DNA of 64,000 nt from Ophiura sarsii. Lineage: Eukaryota; Echinodermata; Ophiuroidea; Amphilepidida; Ophiuridae. Under the pieces are notes generated by a model that was not told the DNA's origin, did not search any database, and was given only the letters and a program-made list of their open reading frames with translations. Below, piece after piece: positions 36,301 through 46,529 of this stretch. Location: assembly GCA_035610835.1 (NCBI GenBank), contig CM069455.1, forward strand, positions 40,689,944-40,753,943. The letters are read 5' to 3'. The stretch's first letter is position 1, and every line of letters starts with the position of its first letter. The translations under genes and the position numbers were made by a program.

Positions 36301-37980
36301 TCATTAGTTTATTTAATGACATTATTTGTTTTACCTATTATCTTATGAAATAAGTCTTTATTAAAAAGTACCATTTAGGTGCGTAATTCAGACAATGGCC
36401 CTTTAAATTGAAGACATTACTAACCCATTATTTTCTTGAATAAACGATACTAATGGCACATTATCGCTCTCTAATATTGCCAAATATAAAATAATTTGGA
36501 ACTTATTTAATGCAGTTACAAGGACTTATATGAATTTAGTACATTATTTTTACAATGCTTTAATACATGTATTAAGGGAGTGGAAAAATGAGCTATAAAA
36601 AATACAAAAATCGCTATATCTCGAAAACGGTAGCTTCGATTTTAACCATTCTTTTTAAGAAATGAAGAACATTGCTTCTGTAACATCACGAGTTGAACTT
36701 CATAGGCTAATTACGTATACACATTTAATGAAATACATAAATAACGTGTATTTTGATAAAGTGTCATAGTTTCAAAGTATCTAATTTACAGCGGCGAGTG
36801 TTTCAAACGATTGCATCAAGTGGCGGTGCGTCAAGGCGACGAAAAAAAACATGTTGTACAAACCTGATCAACTCATTTATTTCAAATCTTAATTGTTTAA
36901 ACATATGAAGTAAAAATTAAAATGTAACTAAACTGCCGCGCTGAGATTCGAACCCATGGACAGAGTCTGCGGTGTCAGTCGAAACCACTACACTAGTAGG
37001 GCAATACGTTGTACTAGTATAAGAAGATAAGGTATAACAATTTATCTTGTTAAACTAATATTCTTCTTGAGATGATTTAGTATGGAAATACACTTATTAT
37101 TATCGGTCTACCACGGTTAACATTATATACACTTTCATACTGTTCAAAATAATAATCATTTTTGCGAATTCAACACGATTAACCACGGTCTACCAATAAT
37201 ATCTTAAAAGATGATCAATACTTCCTTTCTATTCATTCTGGTAGACCGTACATAGGGTTCTATTGACATTGATGGGTTGACCGTGGTTGATCAATACAGT
37301 GCTTGAGTTAATAAGCAAAATGCCTCTTCAAAAAGCTGACTCCCCAGTTAGCTCAGTGGTATGTTTCCTGTCTTAGAATAAGTAGATTGCTGGTTCGAAT
37401 CTCGATAGGTTCTTGTTTTTATGGTTTTGTTTTCGTTTGTTTAGTTTTGTATTTTATTTTGGAAATGTTTGTAACTTTTCATTCTCAAGTTGATTTCATT
37501 TTTCCGGACCTTACGAATTGGTATAATATGTTTAATAATAACATGCGATTTATAGGTGATGTATTACGTTGTCAAATGGATATTTTGTGTTTGTTGACAT
37601 CTACCTCTATACGAATACGAATCTTAATTATTATGGCGTCTCAATTAACATGCTTCAATTAAGAGTATATTAATCTGAAATAAACGGTCACCCCCACCCT
37701 ACCACAATAACACAATCATTAGTTTATTTAATGACATTATTTGTTTTACCTATTATCTTATGAAATAAGTCTTTATTAAAAAGTACCATTTAGGTGCGTA
37801 ATTCAGACAATGGCCCTTTAAATTGAAGACATTACTAACCCATTATTTTCTTGAATAAACGATACTAATGGCACATTATCGCTCTCTAATATTGCCAAAT
37901 ATAAAATAATTTGGAACTTATTTAATGCAGTTACAAGGACTTATATGAATTTAGTACATTATTTTTACAATGCTTTAATA

Positions 37981-38265
37981 CAATCTTGTTCAAAACCTGT
38001 TGGGACACTATACACGTGCGCATCAAATATCTTTCAAAATTAGTAAAAAGCTGTCAATTGAAAGTATGATAGTCAAAACTAGTTTATGTAAAGCTGCCAT
38101 CCCTCTCAACCCCCCCCCCCCCCCCAAACCAATGTTGGGGCTGATATATATAACACAGCCCGTTGCTGGACGATGCTTTTATATGGACCAACATTGAGTT
38201 TAGGGAGAGGGACCACCGTTTCACAGGACATGCAGGAAGTGTCCCAACAGTTTTGAACATGATTG
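37981..38265 (+). mobile_element. Tc1-type MITE, right flank of the 1.4-kb array
   Basis: Same orientation and near identical to 29205-29487, two bases longer in the poly-C tract. Inner flank is TA (array end TTTAATA), outer flank is CG, where the interrupted SINE resumes. Confidence 0.8.
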
Positions 38266-38373
38266 CGGGTTCAACTCCCGGCGCCGGCGGACATAATTTT
38301 CCCCATTTTTTATTTAACCCCCTCCCCCTGTTCTTCGTTCCATCCCCACTGCCACGCTCTAGGGTTAGGGTTA
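38266..38373 (+). mobile_element. tRNA-Asp-like SINE copy A, right part
   Basis: Continues the split SINE from GGGTTCAACTCCCGGCGCC through a CATTTTTTATTTAACCCCC stretch to CTCTAGGGTTAGGGTTAA. The end carries two TTAGGG-type repeats mirrored by AACCCTAAC at the 5' end. About 24 bp separate it from copy B. Confidence 0.8.
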
Positions 38374-38397
38374 ATACGACACCACACAGTGCATTTC

Positions 38398-38692
38398 TAT
38401 AACCCTAACGCTACTACGTCTCACAGTCACCTCACAGCCAGCACCACGTGGCTTGCGCGCGCACAAGTTCTATCTCCTGTAGCACTAAACTACGGGTATA
38501 TATGGTCTCCGATTTCTTAGCCTGTGAAGCCCTCCCCCCGTGGCTGAGTGTTAGTATATCTCGCCTGTCACGCGGCCGACCCGGGTTCAACTCCCGGCGC
38601 CGGCGGACATAATTTTTCCCATTTTTTATTTAACCCCCTCCCCCTGTTCTTCGTTCCATCCCCACTGCCACGCTCTAGGGTTAGGGTTAAGG
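38398..38692 (+). mobile_element. tRNA-Asp-like SINE copy B, intact
   Basis: An uninterrupted copy from TAACCCTAACGCTACTACG to CTAGGGTTAGGGTTAAGG gives the pre-insertion structure of copy A. It has a 130-bp 5' leader, a tRNA-Asp-like module, a short body and TTAGGG-like 3' repeats. The mirrored telomere-like termini are unusual for a tRNA SINE. Confidence 0.75.
38536..38607 (+). ncRNA. tRNA-Asp(GTC)-like module of the SINE
   Basis: A-box-like TGGCTGAGTGTTAGTA, an anticodon arm CTCGC-CTGTCAC-GCGGC with GTC in the anticodon position, and a perfect 5-bp T stem (CCGGG-TTCAACT-CCCGG) are seen. The acceptor stem does not pair properly, so it is a tRNA-derived module, not a functional tRNA. Confidence 0.55.
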
Positions 38693-39060
38693 TTCTTTTC
38701 AATAGCTATTTGTGTCAAAAAGAGGATCAGACGGCGATATAAAGAGCATGACGTAATTATAAATGATCACCTATTATAATTTCTTCTCATCATACATGTA
38801 ACATGCATCCACTCAGTTGTGTTCGCTGTTTTTTATGAATAGAATGAAATGTTGCCAGGAGACGTATAAACACAAATGCTTTTTTCTTCAAAATATCCAT
38901 GGACGGTAACTGCGGTGTTTTGATGAATTCATTTGCGCGTATTCATAACCAATATTATTGTCTGGTTTATATTATAATTATGTATAATTATGATTATGGA
39001 GTAATTTGCAAAAGGTTCTTGGGGGAAACGTGTATTTAGGTCCCAGATACAGGACTGTAC
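38693..39060. other. Unannotated DNA
   Basis: No gene or repeat is supported. Confidence 0.5.
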
Positions 39061-39170
39061 TAGTATCGTCCGATACTGGAACACCCAGTATCGTTCGATA
39101 CTGGTACAAATTCAGCGTTCCAGTATCGGGCGATACTGTTCCAGTAAGATGTCTAAGATGTATCTTAGAC
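39061..39170. repeat. Cluster of near-identical hairpins with variable centre
   Basis: (C/T)AGTATCG-NN-CGATACTG occurs three times, at 39061-39078 (NN=TC), 39086-39103 (TT) and 39121-39138 (GG). A different palindrome, GTCTAAGATGTATCTTAGAC, follows at 39151-39170, and TTAGACGTCTAA comes near 39397. Only the central dinucleotide varies between the three. Function unknown. Confidence 0.8.
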
Positions 39171-39483
39171 GCCTACGAAAATGTTCTCGCTCTATTCCGT
39201 TAACAAAAGTGTGACACTTTGGATTTAATATTGGCAAAAAAGTATCAATCAAACAAACCCGGGAGAGTGGGGGTGGAAGAGGATGGAAAAACAAGGACAA
39301 AACCATATTGAATATCATGCAAGCTTTAAATGCTAATTACGGAATCAATCCTATTTGTAAACTGTATTTGCTCATCTTCGACGTGCAATATGTTATCTTA
39401 GACGTCTAACCGTACACGTTCTACGTGTAACCGTAGACAGTGCTTATCTTACACGTTTTGCTTATACTATGGCCACTCATATT

Positions 39484-39610
39484 TAAAGGTGTATGTTCCG
39501 ATCACTTTTTTGGGCTATGATTTTTTTTTTTCACATCAAGATATTTTGATATCAGAAGAATCCCCATATGTTTCTCATGATGTATGTAAAATATATGGGG
39601 CCAGAAATGT
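39484..39610 (+). repeat. Dispersed repeat, copy 1
   Basis: GTATGTTCCGATCACTT, TTTTTTCACATCAAGATATTTT and GGGGCCAGAA recur in the same order at 47838-47960. It is related in its first bases to the small TIR element at 11.57 kb. Confidence 0.6.
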
Positions 39611-41700
39611 TCCATTTAGAAATAAGTTCTCACACCGTGTATCCTCTGTCGTTTCCAGCGGTACCCAGTAGTTGCTATGGTTATGGATCACATTACACGG
39701 TAGCACAGACTAGTGAATATACAATACAAAAGAAGTCAATTTCATATAATACATCAATCATCAAACTGTATTACCTTCATCGAAAACCCATTACCGTACC
39801 TCGATTCCAATTAGTGTCGGTACCAAAAAGGAATTGATACTAAATAATTTAACCACAAATGAGAAGTTAGCTATAATAGTGCAGCCGAACTGTATATCAT
39901 TACTGGGTTTGATTGTTAACTTGTCACCAGTGTTACGGTTGGAAACGTGAAATATCATTTATATTGGAGTATCCGATGGCCAAACATTCAATATAGTTTA
40001 AAGGGGCACCCTCCGGGAAGAGAGCCCTCATTTTCAGATGTATTTGTTTACATAGGCATACGTAATGCTTACACATGTATTAACTACCATCTGAAATCAT
40101 AGAGCTTAAAGGGACAATGATAGATTTCCGAAATTTTGAGAAAAAACAAGACTATTTAAATTGATAAGGTACGCAGGAACCCTTAATGATAATAAAGTAT
40201 GGGGAAATGGTTTAGAATAATGGCGCTAGATAGATAGTCGGTTGAAGTAATTTATATGGCGAGTAATGCTGATATTTTCGATGTGATTTACATCGAAATT
40301 ACCAAACAATAAAATGTTACACGATAGTTGGTGTTGGTGAATTAAGGTAAGCGCTTTGAGATGGTAGTTTATGCCCAAGTATTACGTAGGTGCAACAAAC
40401 AAAAAAATCCAGGATAATTAAGTGCGCCCTTTAAGTACCTGTCAATGCCCTTTAATTGGCAAGGTTTCATTTAACATTCTTGGAATAGTTTGTTTAATTT
40501 CGATCATATCAAAATTCAAAAAATCCATCATCAAGACATTTGAAAATCTCCAAAATTAGTCGAAAACCTGCCACGAAATGCCATATTAAGTTAAAATTTA
40601 TTTTTGTAACGGTTGAACCTCTTTATTTTAATAACCATGTTCTTACAATGACTAAACACACATTAATAATCACACTCCTCATTAAATGTTCCATGTTCGC
40701 AAAAATTAAATCCGCATTGTGGAAATCCTCAAACAATTACTAAGTCCAGTTAATTAAATATGCGTAACTAAATATCTCGAGTTCTGTATGTAGTAAACTA
40801 ATTACATTTGGTATGGTGGTTACCTGTGCTTAGATATATCTTTCAAACTTACATTCAGTTCGATATAATATAATCAAATATGTTGATAAGCTAATTAATT
40901 ATTCAAATCTCAAATATACAAATGTGGTACCTTACGCCATTTGTTTTGACATGATTATATTCTTAAATGCATTCATAATATGTGTCACCATGTTTAACAA
41001 AAGTGTAATGCACTACGAACTAAATTATAACCATGGTAACCACTGGTGCGTATCAAATTATGCTTATCTAAATGCTTGTGTGATGCAGTCACTGGTTTTT
41101 TAATCCAATTATACCATCATATTTCCTTGGAATGTGTAGTTTTGGGTGTAGTATTTTTAAAATGTGCCCAAAAATAAGGTATTTGGCCCCAAATGAGGTG
41201 TTTTGAGCAAATTGCGTGGATTCATTCAAACAGTTCTATCTCGAGTTATGGAAATAGATTTAGAATAGTACATATGAATGGGGATGTAGCGCTACGGTAG
41301 ATATTACGCACTGTATTAAAACCACTGAAATACAGTAAGTGATTTAAAATATTTCTAGGAGGGTTAATGAATTGACACAATATCAAGAACAATATTGTAA
41401 TATGCCTTCGTTTGTTCATAAATTAGATTTGAGTTTACCTAAAATTGACATTTGTTAATTGTGCACGAAATGATAGTACGTGGCAGGTTTGTACAGCATG
41501 ACTTGTGTTGTGCCTACTTGTACCACATTATTAATATTTGTATGTTTGGAGGGATTGTGGGGTGGGAGGGTGTCGGTATAGCCTGGGATCCAAGAATGAT
41601 TTTTGTTTAACCATGCATGGAATACACAACAAAATTTGAACAGTGTCTCTAGACTGAAATGATGTGCTGATTTCAAATCTGTTGAGTGTAAAATCCGAAT
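39611..41700. other. Unannotated AT-rich DNA
   Basis: A small hairpin TTTCGATGTGATTTACATCGAAA near 40276 is the only structure seen. No coding frame stands out. Confidence 0.5.
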
Positions 41701-41721
41701 CTGTGAGGAAAGTTATCAAAT

Positions 41722-42185
41722 TAAAGGGATAATACTCGAATTATGTTTTTTTTAATTACTTGTCCCAAATATGATGCTCTGTAATGTTGAGAACTGATAT
41801 AAGCAAGTTTAGCTTACATTAAATGGACATTACCCGATTTTATGGTCCGCAATCCTAAAATTTGGTAAAAAATCTAGGAATAATGCCTTTATGTCTTTGA
41901 TGGAATGATATACCACAAAATCGTAAACATATTTCTGAACTGAAATGTTGTGCTGATTCCAGATCTGATAAATTTGTCAGCCACATGTGAGGGGAAAATG
42001 GTCAAATTAAAGGGGTAATACCCGAATTATATTTTTTTAATGAAATTCACCTATAACGCATTTTCTTGTGATTCTTTTTTAAATATTTCACATTTCTTTC
42101 TCATAACTTGTCCCACATAGGATGCTCTGTAATGCTGATATAAAACAATTTTGGGTCAAAAATCTAGGAATATGCCTTTAATAAT
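41722..42185 (+). repeat. Degenerate direct repeats
   Basis: AATTAAAGG(G/A)ATAATACTCGAA-type blocks, CTTGTCCCA...GATGCTCTGTAATG and AAAAATCTAGGAATA...GCCTTTA each occur twice, about 280 bp apart, pointing to an old duplication. No TIRs identified. Confidence 0.5.
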
Positions 42186-42290
42186 TACTCTATTCTTTGC
42201 ATGGAGAGCTTGCGGCAAACTTACGGCAAAATAACTAACGTGTCTCCTTCCTCGTGTGTACTACTCAGTTCCTCGCAATCTTCTTTGTTC

Positions 42291-42655
42291 AGGCCGTCAG
42301 ATGGGGGGGGGGGGTGCGTTAGGTGCGGACGCACCCCCCTTTAGAATTTATTTTTTATTTTTATTTTTTATTTTTGTAGGGCAAAAATTGCGTTTTTCTT
42401 AGTTTCAAATTTCAATGATAGTTAAACTACTCATAAAACATTGACTACAGTGTTTTTTCGACTGTGAAATTTTGTGTCCGTGCGAATTTGTTTGACTTAA
42501 CCCCCCTAAACTTAACCCCCCCCCCCCCCCCCCCCCACCCCCACTTACGTGAAATTAACGAGGTGACTGACTTGGAAATTTTTGGGGGCAACCTTTTACG
42601 AAAATTTTAGAAATCGTGAAAACTCACCCCCTGGGCAAAAGTGTCTGACGGCCCT
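42291..42655. mobile_element. TIR element with GGCCGTCAGA ends
   Basis: AGGCCGTCAGATG at the left and GTGTCTGACGGCCCT at the right are inverted. The 365-bp interior has C and G homopolymers (GGGGGG near 42304, a long C run near 42518-42536). Non-coding. Confidence 0.55.
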
Positions 42656-42790
42656 GCTGTTAGTATTGTCATGCAGATAGTCTTTCGTCGCACTTCAGTT
42701 CCAGCTAGATACAGTGTTACATCTGATGGTTACAGATTATTACAGTTTTCCAAGGTGTTGAACAGAATATGTATCGGTTTATGTTTGCTT

Positions 42791-43150
42791 TTAGCACAAC
42801 ATAAAACCTGATTCCAGTTGACAATAGGAGTTATCTTCAATTTTATATGTTACTTGCTTATCAGACTCATGTCTTCTATTTCTGCAACCACTTGCCTCTT
42901 TCAAGCTTGCACAAAATTCTTGCAATCCATCATATCTGTCGGCAACGATGTGGACGAACTTGCATCCTTTTAGATGTTGTGCTATACTTCTTGGCAATAT
43001 TCGTTTTGTAAAACACTTTGCTGTCTCGTCATCCTTTGGGCTGTATCTCCGGATAACACTCATGAGATCAACGATGAATGTACACAATTCATTTGCATGC
43101 ACAGTATCCTCAGGATTGACCGTCCATGTCATTTTCCCCCGGAAAATCAT
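42791..43150 (-). pseudogene. Fragment of an unnamed multicopy invertebrate protein family
   Basis: On the minus strand 119 codons read through MTWTVNPEDTVHANELCTFI, VDLMSVIRRYSPKDDETAKC and a KFVHIVADRYDGLQEFCASL region, then basic CRNRRHES. The block with (I/V)D..A, then H(I/V)V.DRYD and SLK.A...RR is what I recall from the middle of the same family whose decayed plus-strand copy lies at 48955-52175. Upstream on the minus strand a frame shift leads into the 18-bp minisatellite. Other parts of the gene are not identifiable here. Function unknown. Confidence 0.5.
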
Positions 43151-43164
43151 CTCGTTCGGCTACG

Positions 43165-43985
43165 CTATCTACTTCCACCACATCCCCTGCTTCTGCTATG
43201 TTCTCTGGTTCTGCTATGTCTTCTGCTTCTGCTATATCCCCTGCTTCTACTACGTCCTCGGCTTCTTCTACGTCCTCTGCTTCTACTACGTCCTCTGCTT
43301 CTTCTACGTCCTTCGGGTATGTCTCCTGCTATGTTCTGCTTCTGCTTTGTCCTCTCGGTCGGCTATGTCCTCTCGTTCGGCTATGTCCTCTCGTTCGGCT
43401 ATGCCCTCTCGTTCGGCTATGTTCTCTCATTCGGCTATGTCCTCTCGTTCGGCTATGTCCTCTCGTTCGGCTATGTTCTCTCGTTCGGCTATGTCCTCTC
43501 GTTCGGCTATGTCCTCTCATTCGGCTATGTACTCTCGTTCGGCTATGTCCTCTCGTTCGAATATGTTCTCTCGTTCGGCTATGTCCTCTCGTTCGGCTAT
43601 GTCCTCTCGTTCGGCTATGTCCTCTCATTCGGCTATGTCCTCTCGTTCGGCTATGTTCTCTCGTTAGGCTATGTTCTTTATTTTGGATATGTTCTCTACT
43701 TCTGCTATGTCCTCTGCTTCTCCTATGCAATATTGTCCTGATATGTCTTCTGCTTCTGCTATGTCCTCTACTTCTACTACGTCCTCTGCTTCAGCTATGT
43801 CTTCTGCTATGTCCTCTCATTCGGCTATGTTCTCTCGCTCGGCTATGTTCTCTACTTCTGCTAAGTCCTCTTCGTCTGATATGCCATCTTGTTCGTCCAA
43901 GTCCTCAGCTTCTACTATGTCCTTTGCTTTTGCTATATCTTCTGCTTCTGCTATGTCCTCTGTTCCTCTGCTCCAACTATGCCAT
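43165..43985 (-). repeat. 18-bp minisatellite with acidic REDIAE-type frame on minus
   Basis: About 25 tandem copies of TTCGGCTATGTCCTCTCG, with edges degenerating to TTCTGCTATGTCCTCTGC-type units. All three frames on plus and one on minus stay open because 18 is divisible by three. On the minus strand one frame reads REDIAE/AEDIVEAED-type hexapeptides that continue into the degenerate edges (EEAEDVVEAEDVEEAED). This suggests expansion of a coding acidic repeat. The frame does not join the adjacent 42791-43150 fragment without a shift. Confidence 0.8.
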
Positions 43986-44067
43986 CTTGTTCGGTTCTCT
44001 CATATTTGTTTGCTTTGTTGTCAGTATGTTTGCAAAAATGCTGCCTTATTTTCTGATCTAAGGTAAA

Positions 44068-44274
44068 CTATAACCCAAGATCATCCGTCTCTGCTATTGA
44101 TGGTGGGTAAGGCATAATCTCATGCGATGATATGTAACAGTATCCCTGCTTCCGTCTTCTTCCCGCTTGCATAGCAAAGCTCCTTTTTAGCATGGTAACT
44201 TCATTAGTCAATTTCTCCTTGGATAGCTTGGGTTTTCTTTCCTTTCTTAGTAGCAAAGGCTTTGAGCTTAACAA
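44068..44274 (-). pseudogene. Possible minus-strand coding remnant upstream of the minisatellite
   Basis: A 68-codon frame has a basic N-terminal part (KERKPKLSKEKLTNEV) and ends YPPSIAETDDLGL before a stop. It lies in the same direction as the acidic repeat frame and the 42.8-43.15 kb fragment and might be part of the same broken gene. No family match is recognised. Confidence 0.25.
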
Positions 44275-44899
44275 TGTTCATCTTCTTTTCTCCGCTATCG
44301 CAGTACTTCTTCACAGCTGCCATACCGAGGTCGACTGCTTTCAAGACTTCGAACAGATTTTTATATATTTTGGAAATTTATTTTTTACCAAAACACAAAT
44401 TTTGACTAAACATAATATTAGGCTATATCTGAGACAGATTGTTTTTCTGCTTAAATATTAAGAATATGATTTTGAAACTTTGTGATCGCACAATGCACTA
44501 TTTGTAAAGCCAAACTTGTACATAATCTTAATACATTTAAAAATTAAAAACTTGGGTATTCAAACTGCAAGATTGTTATTGCTTGACTGAAAGATGTATG
44601 TGTTAGTTAGCCAAATATAATATTAAGCTTTTTATTTGAATTCAGAATAGTCTATTCGCATATAATGAGTCGAAAGCTTTAAGTTTTCTTTTGTCATATA
44701 TTTTATTGATCACAATTACTCAAATACAACTTTAATAACACATATCAAAATTCTTGATACATTTAGCTTAGTAAAAAAACATAATCTTCAGTTACTGATG
44801 CGCTTTCACACAAACTCTAACATTTACAATAGCATAAGGTCATTAGAAACAATTATCATTACTTTCTATAAATGTAGCAACCAAAATCAATGAAAAGAG
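44275..44899. other. Unannotated AT-rich DNA
   Basis: Nothing supportable. Confidence 0.5.
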
Positions 44900-45890
44900 T
44901 CCTCTATTGGGTGACCAATTGACCACCCAGGTCAGAGGTTCACTCTAGGGTGACCAAAATCTTGGATTGACTACCCAGATCATAAGCCCTATCTTGGGTG
45001 GTCAATTGACCACCCAGATTAGAGATCGATCTAGGGTGACCAATTAACCACCCATACAAGAGCAAAAGTCCTATCTTGAATTGACCACCCATATCATGAG
45101 CCCTATCTTGGGTGACCAATTGGCCACCCAGATCAAGAGTCCGATCTTGGGTGATCAATTGACCACCCAGATCACAAGTCCTATCTCGGGCGACCAATTG
45201 ACTACCCAGATCATAATTCATATTTTGGGGCACCAATTGGCCACCCAGATAACAAGTCCTATCATGGGTGACCAATTGACCACCCAGATCACAAGTCCTA
45301 TCTCGGGTGACCAATTGACTACCCAGATCATAATTCATATTTTGGGGCACCAATTGGCCACCCAGATCACGAGTCCTATCATGGGTGACCAATTGACCAC
45401 CCAGATCAGAGTCATATTTTGGGTGACCAATTGACCACCCAGATCATGAGTGAGTCCTATATTGGGTGACCAATTGACCACCCAGATCAGAGTCATATTT
45501 TGGGTGACCGATTGACCACCCAGATCAGATTTATATTTTGGGTGACCAATTGACCACCCAGATCATGATTCCTATCTCGGGTGACCAATTGACCACCCAG
45601 ATCATGATTCTTATCTTGGGTGACCAATTGACCACCCAGATCATGATTCCTATCTTGGGTGACCAATTGACCACCCAGATCATGATTCCTATCTTGGGTG
45701 ACCAATTGACTACCCTGATCAGAGTCCTGTCATAGGTGACCAATTGACAACCCAGATTAGAGTCCAATCTTAGGTGACAAATTGACCACCTAGATCATGA
45801 GTCCGAGTCCTATCTTGGTTGACCAATTGACCATCCAGATCAGAGTCCTTTCTTAGGTGGCCAATTAACCACCCAAACCCAGATTATGAG
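44900..45890. repeat. Minisatellite of about 36-39 bp with palindromic core
   Basis: Some 25 units of the form GGGTGACCAATTGACCACCC plus AGATCATGAGTCCTATCTT. The core GGTGACCAATTGACCACC is nearly self-complementary, so each unit can form a short hairpin. Open frames on both strands come from unit length and are not genes. Confidence 0.9.
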
Positions 45891-46529
45891 TCCTATTAGT
45901 CACTTAGTAAAGGCAAACAATTCATCTATAGGCCTAATGGTCACAGAGGAGCCATCAATTTTTTTCTCAAGTTGGGTTTTTCACATACGTAATGCTTACA
46001 CATATACTAACTACCGTAATTTCCGTGCTATTAGCCTCAGCTTATACTCTGCATATTGACCTTACAAGGGCCAGTGCTGCTTATATGACGGTGTGTCTTA
46101 TCCGTTAATCAGGCAAAATGAAAAGCCCTAATTGCCAAACAGATCTAGACCATCAATCAAATTGCCAATCAATGAAACGCGGCTTACAGCACGGAAATTA
46201 TTGTACCATTTGAAATATTTGAGCTTAATTTTCAACATTTCATGTAAAAATCATGAAGTTGATGGTCGTTTAATTTTCAATGTAGATCTGACGCAAAGCT
46301 ACATGTAGGTCCTACCATGGGAAATTGTCGAACAAATTATCTCTAGCAAGAAAGCTCCAACAGGAACATCGGATAATTAGAAAAATAGTAAGCCCATAAT
46401 CAGCACTATCATCACTACAACTTACACCTGTATTATTGGTCAGAAAGAGGAATTCAACATTAAAATATGGATGAAGGGGGAAATTGACAATTTATTTCCC
46501 AATAAAAAAATTAAAAGTCACATTCACAC
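45891..46529. other. Unannotated DNA
   Basis: A phrase ACATACGTAATGCTTACACATATAC also occurs near 40060, a minor dispersed repeat. Confidence 0.45.

Larger units (their letters stand above)
29488..37980 (+). repeat. Tandem array, six units of about 1,415 bp
   Basis: Six head-to-tail units, nearly identical by eye, each start TATTAAGGGAGTGG and end CTTTAATA. Internal junctions contain CATG at 30901-30904, 32318-32321, 33733-33736, 35148-35151 and 36566-36569, so each junction reads TTAATACATGTATTAA, a perfect 16-bp palindrome. Unit lengths vary by 1-3 bp through an A-tract after GGCGACG. Units 4 and 6 share a haplotype (ATACAAAAATCG, CATCACGAG, CATAGGCTAATT, AACATATGAAG) absent from the others, so the array has internal higher-order duplication. 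Each unit carries one tRNA-like sequence per strand and three GGTCTACC/GGTAGACC motifs. The array is bracketed by two copies of one MITE. The repeated 91-aa frame starts inside the tRNA-like sequence and is not taken as a gene. Confidence 0.95.

Noticed and set aside
30307..37662. Recurring 91-aa frame in each 1.4-kb array unit
   Set aside because: It starts inside a tRNA-like sequence, has no homology, and is copied only because the unit is copied; one unit has an early stop.
43126..44066. 311-, 255- and 239-aa frames in the 43-kb region
   Set aside because: Three overlapping frames are open at once because of the 18-bp period; only the minus-strand acidic frame has a plausible coding origin.
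44940..45767. 150- and 117-aa frames in the 45-kb minisatellite
   Set aside because: Simple translations of a 36-39-bp tandem repeat on both strands.
43190..45890. CRISPR-like appearance of regular repeats
   Set aside because: Repeats are contiguous or vary continuously, with no unique spacers and no cas genes; the window is animal DNA.
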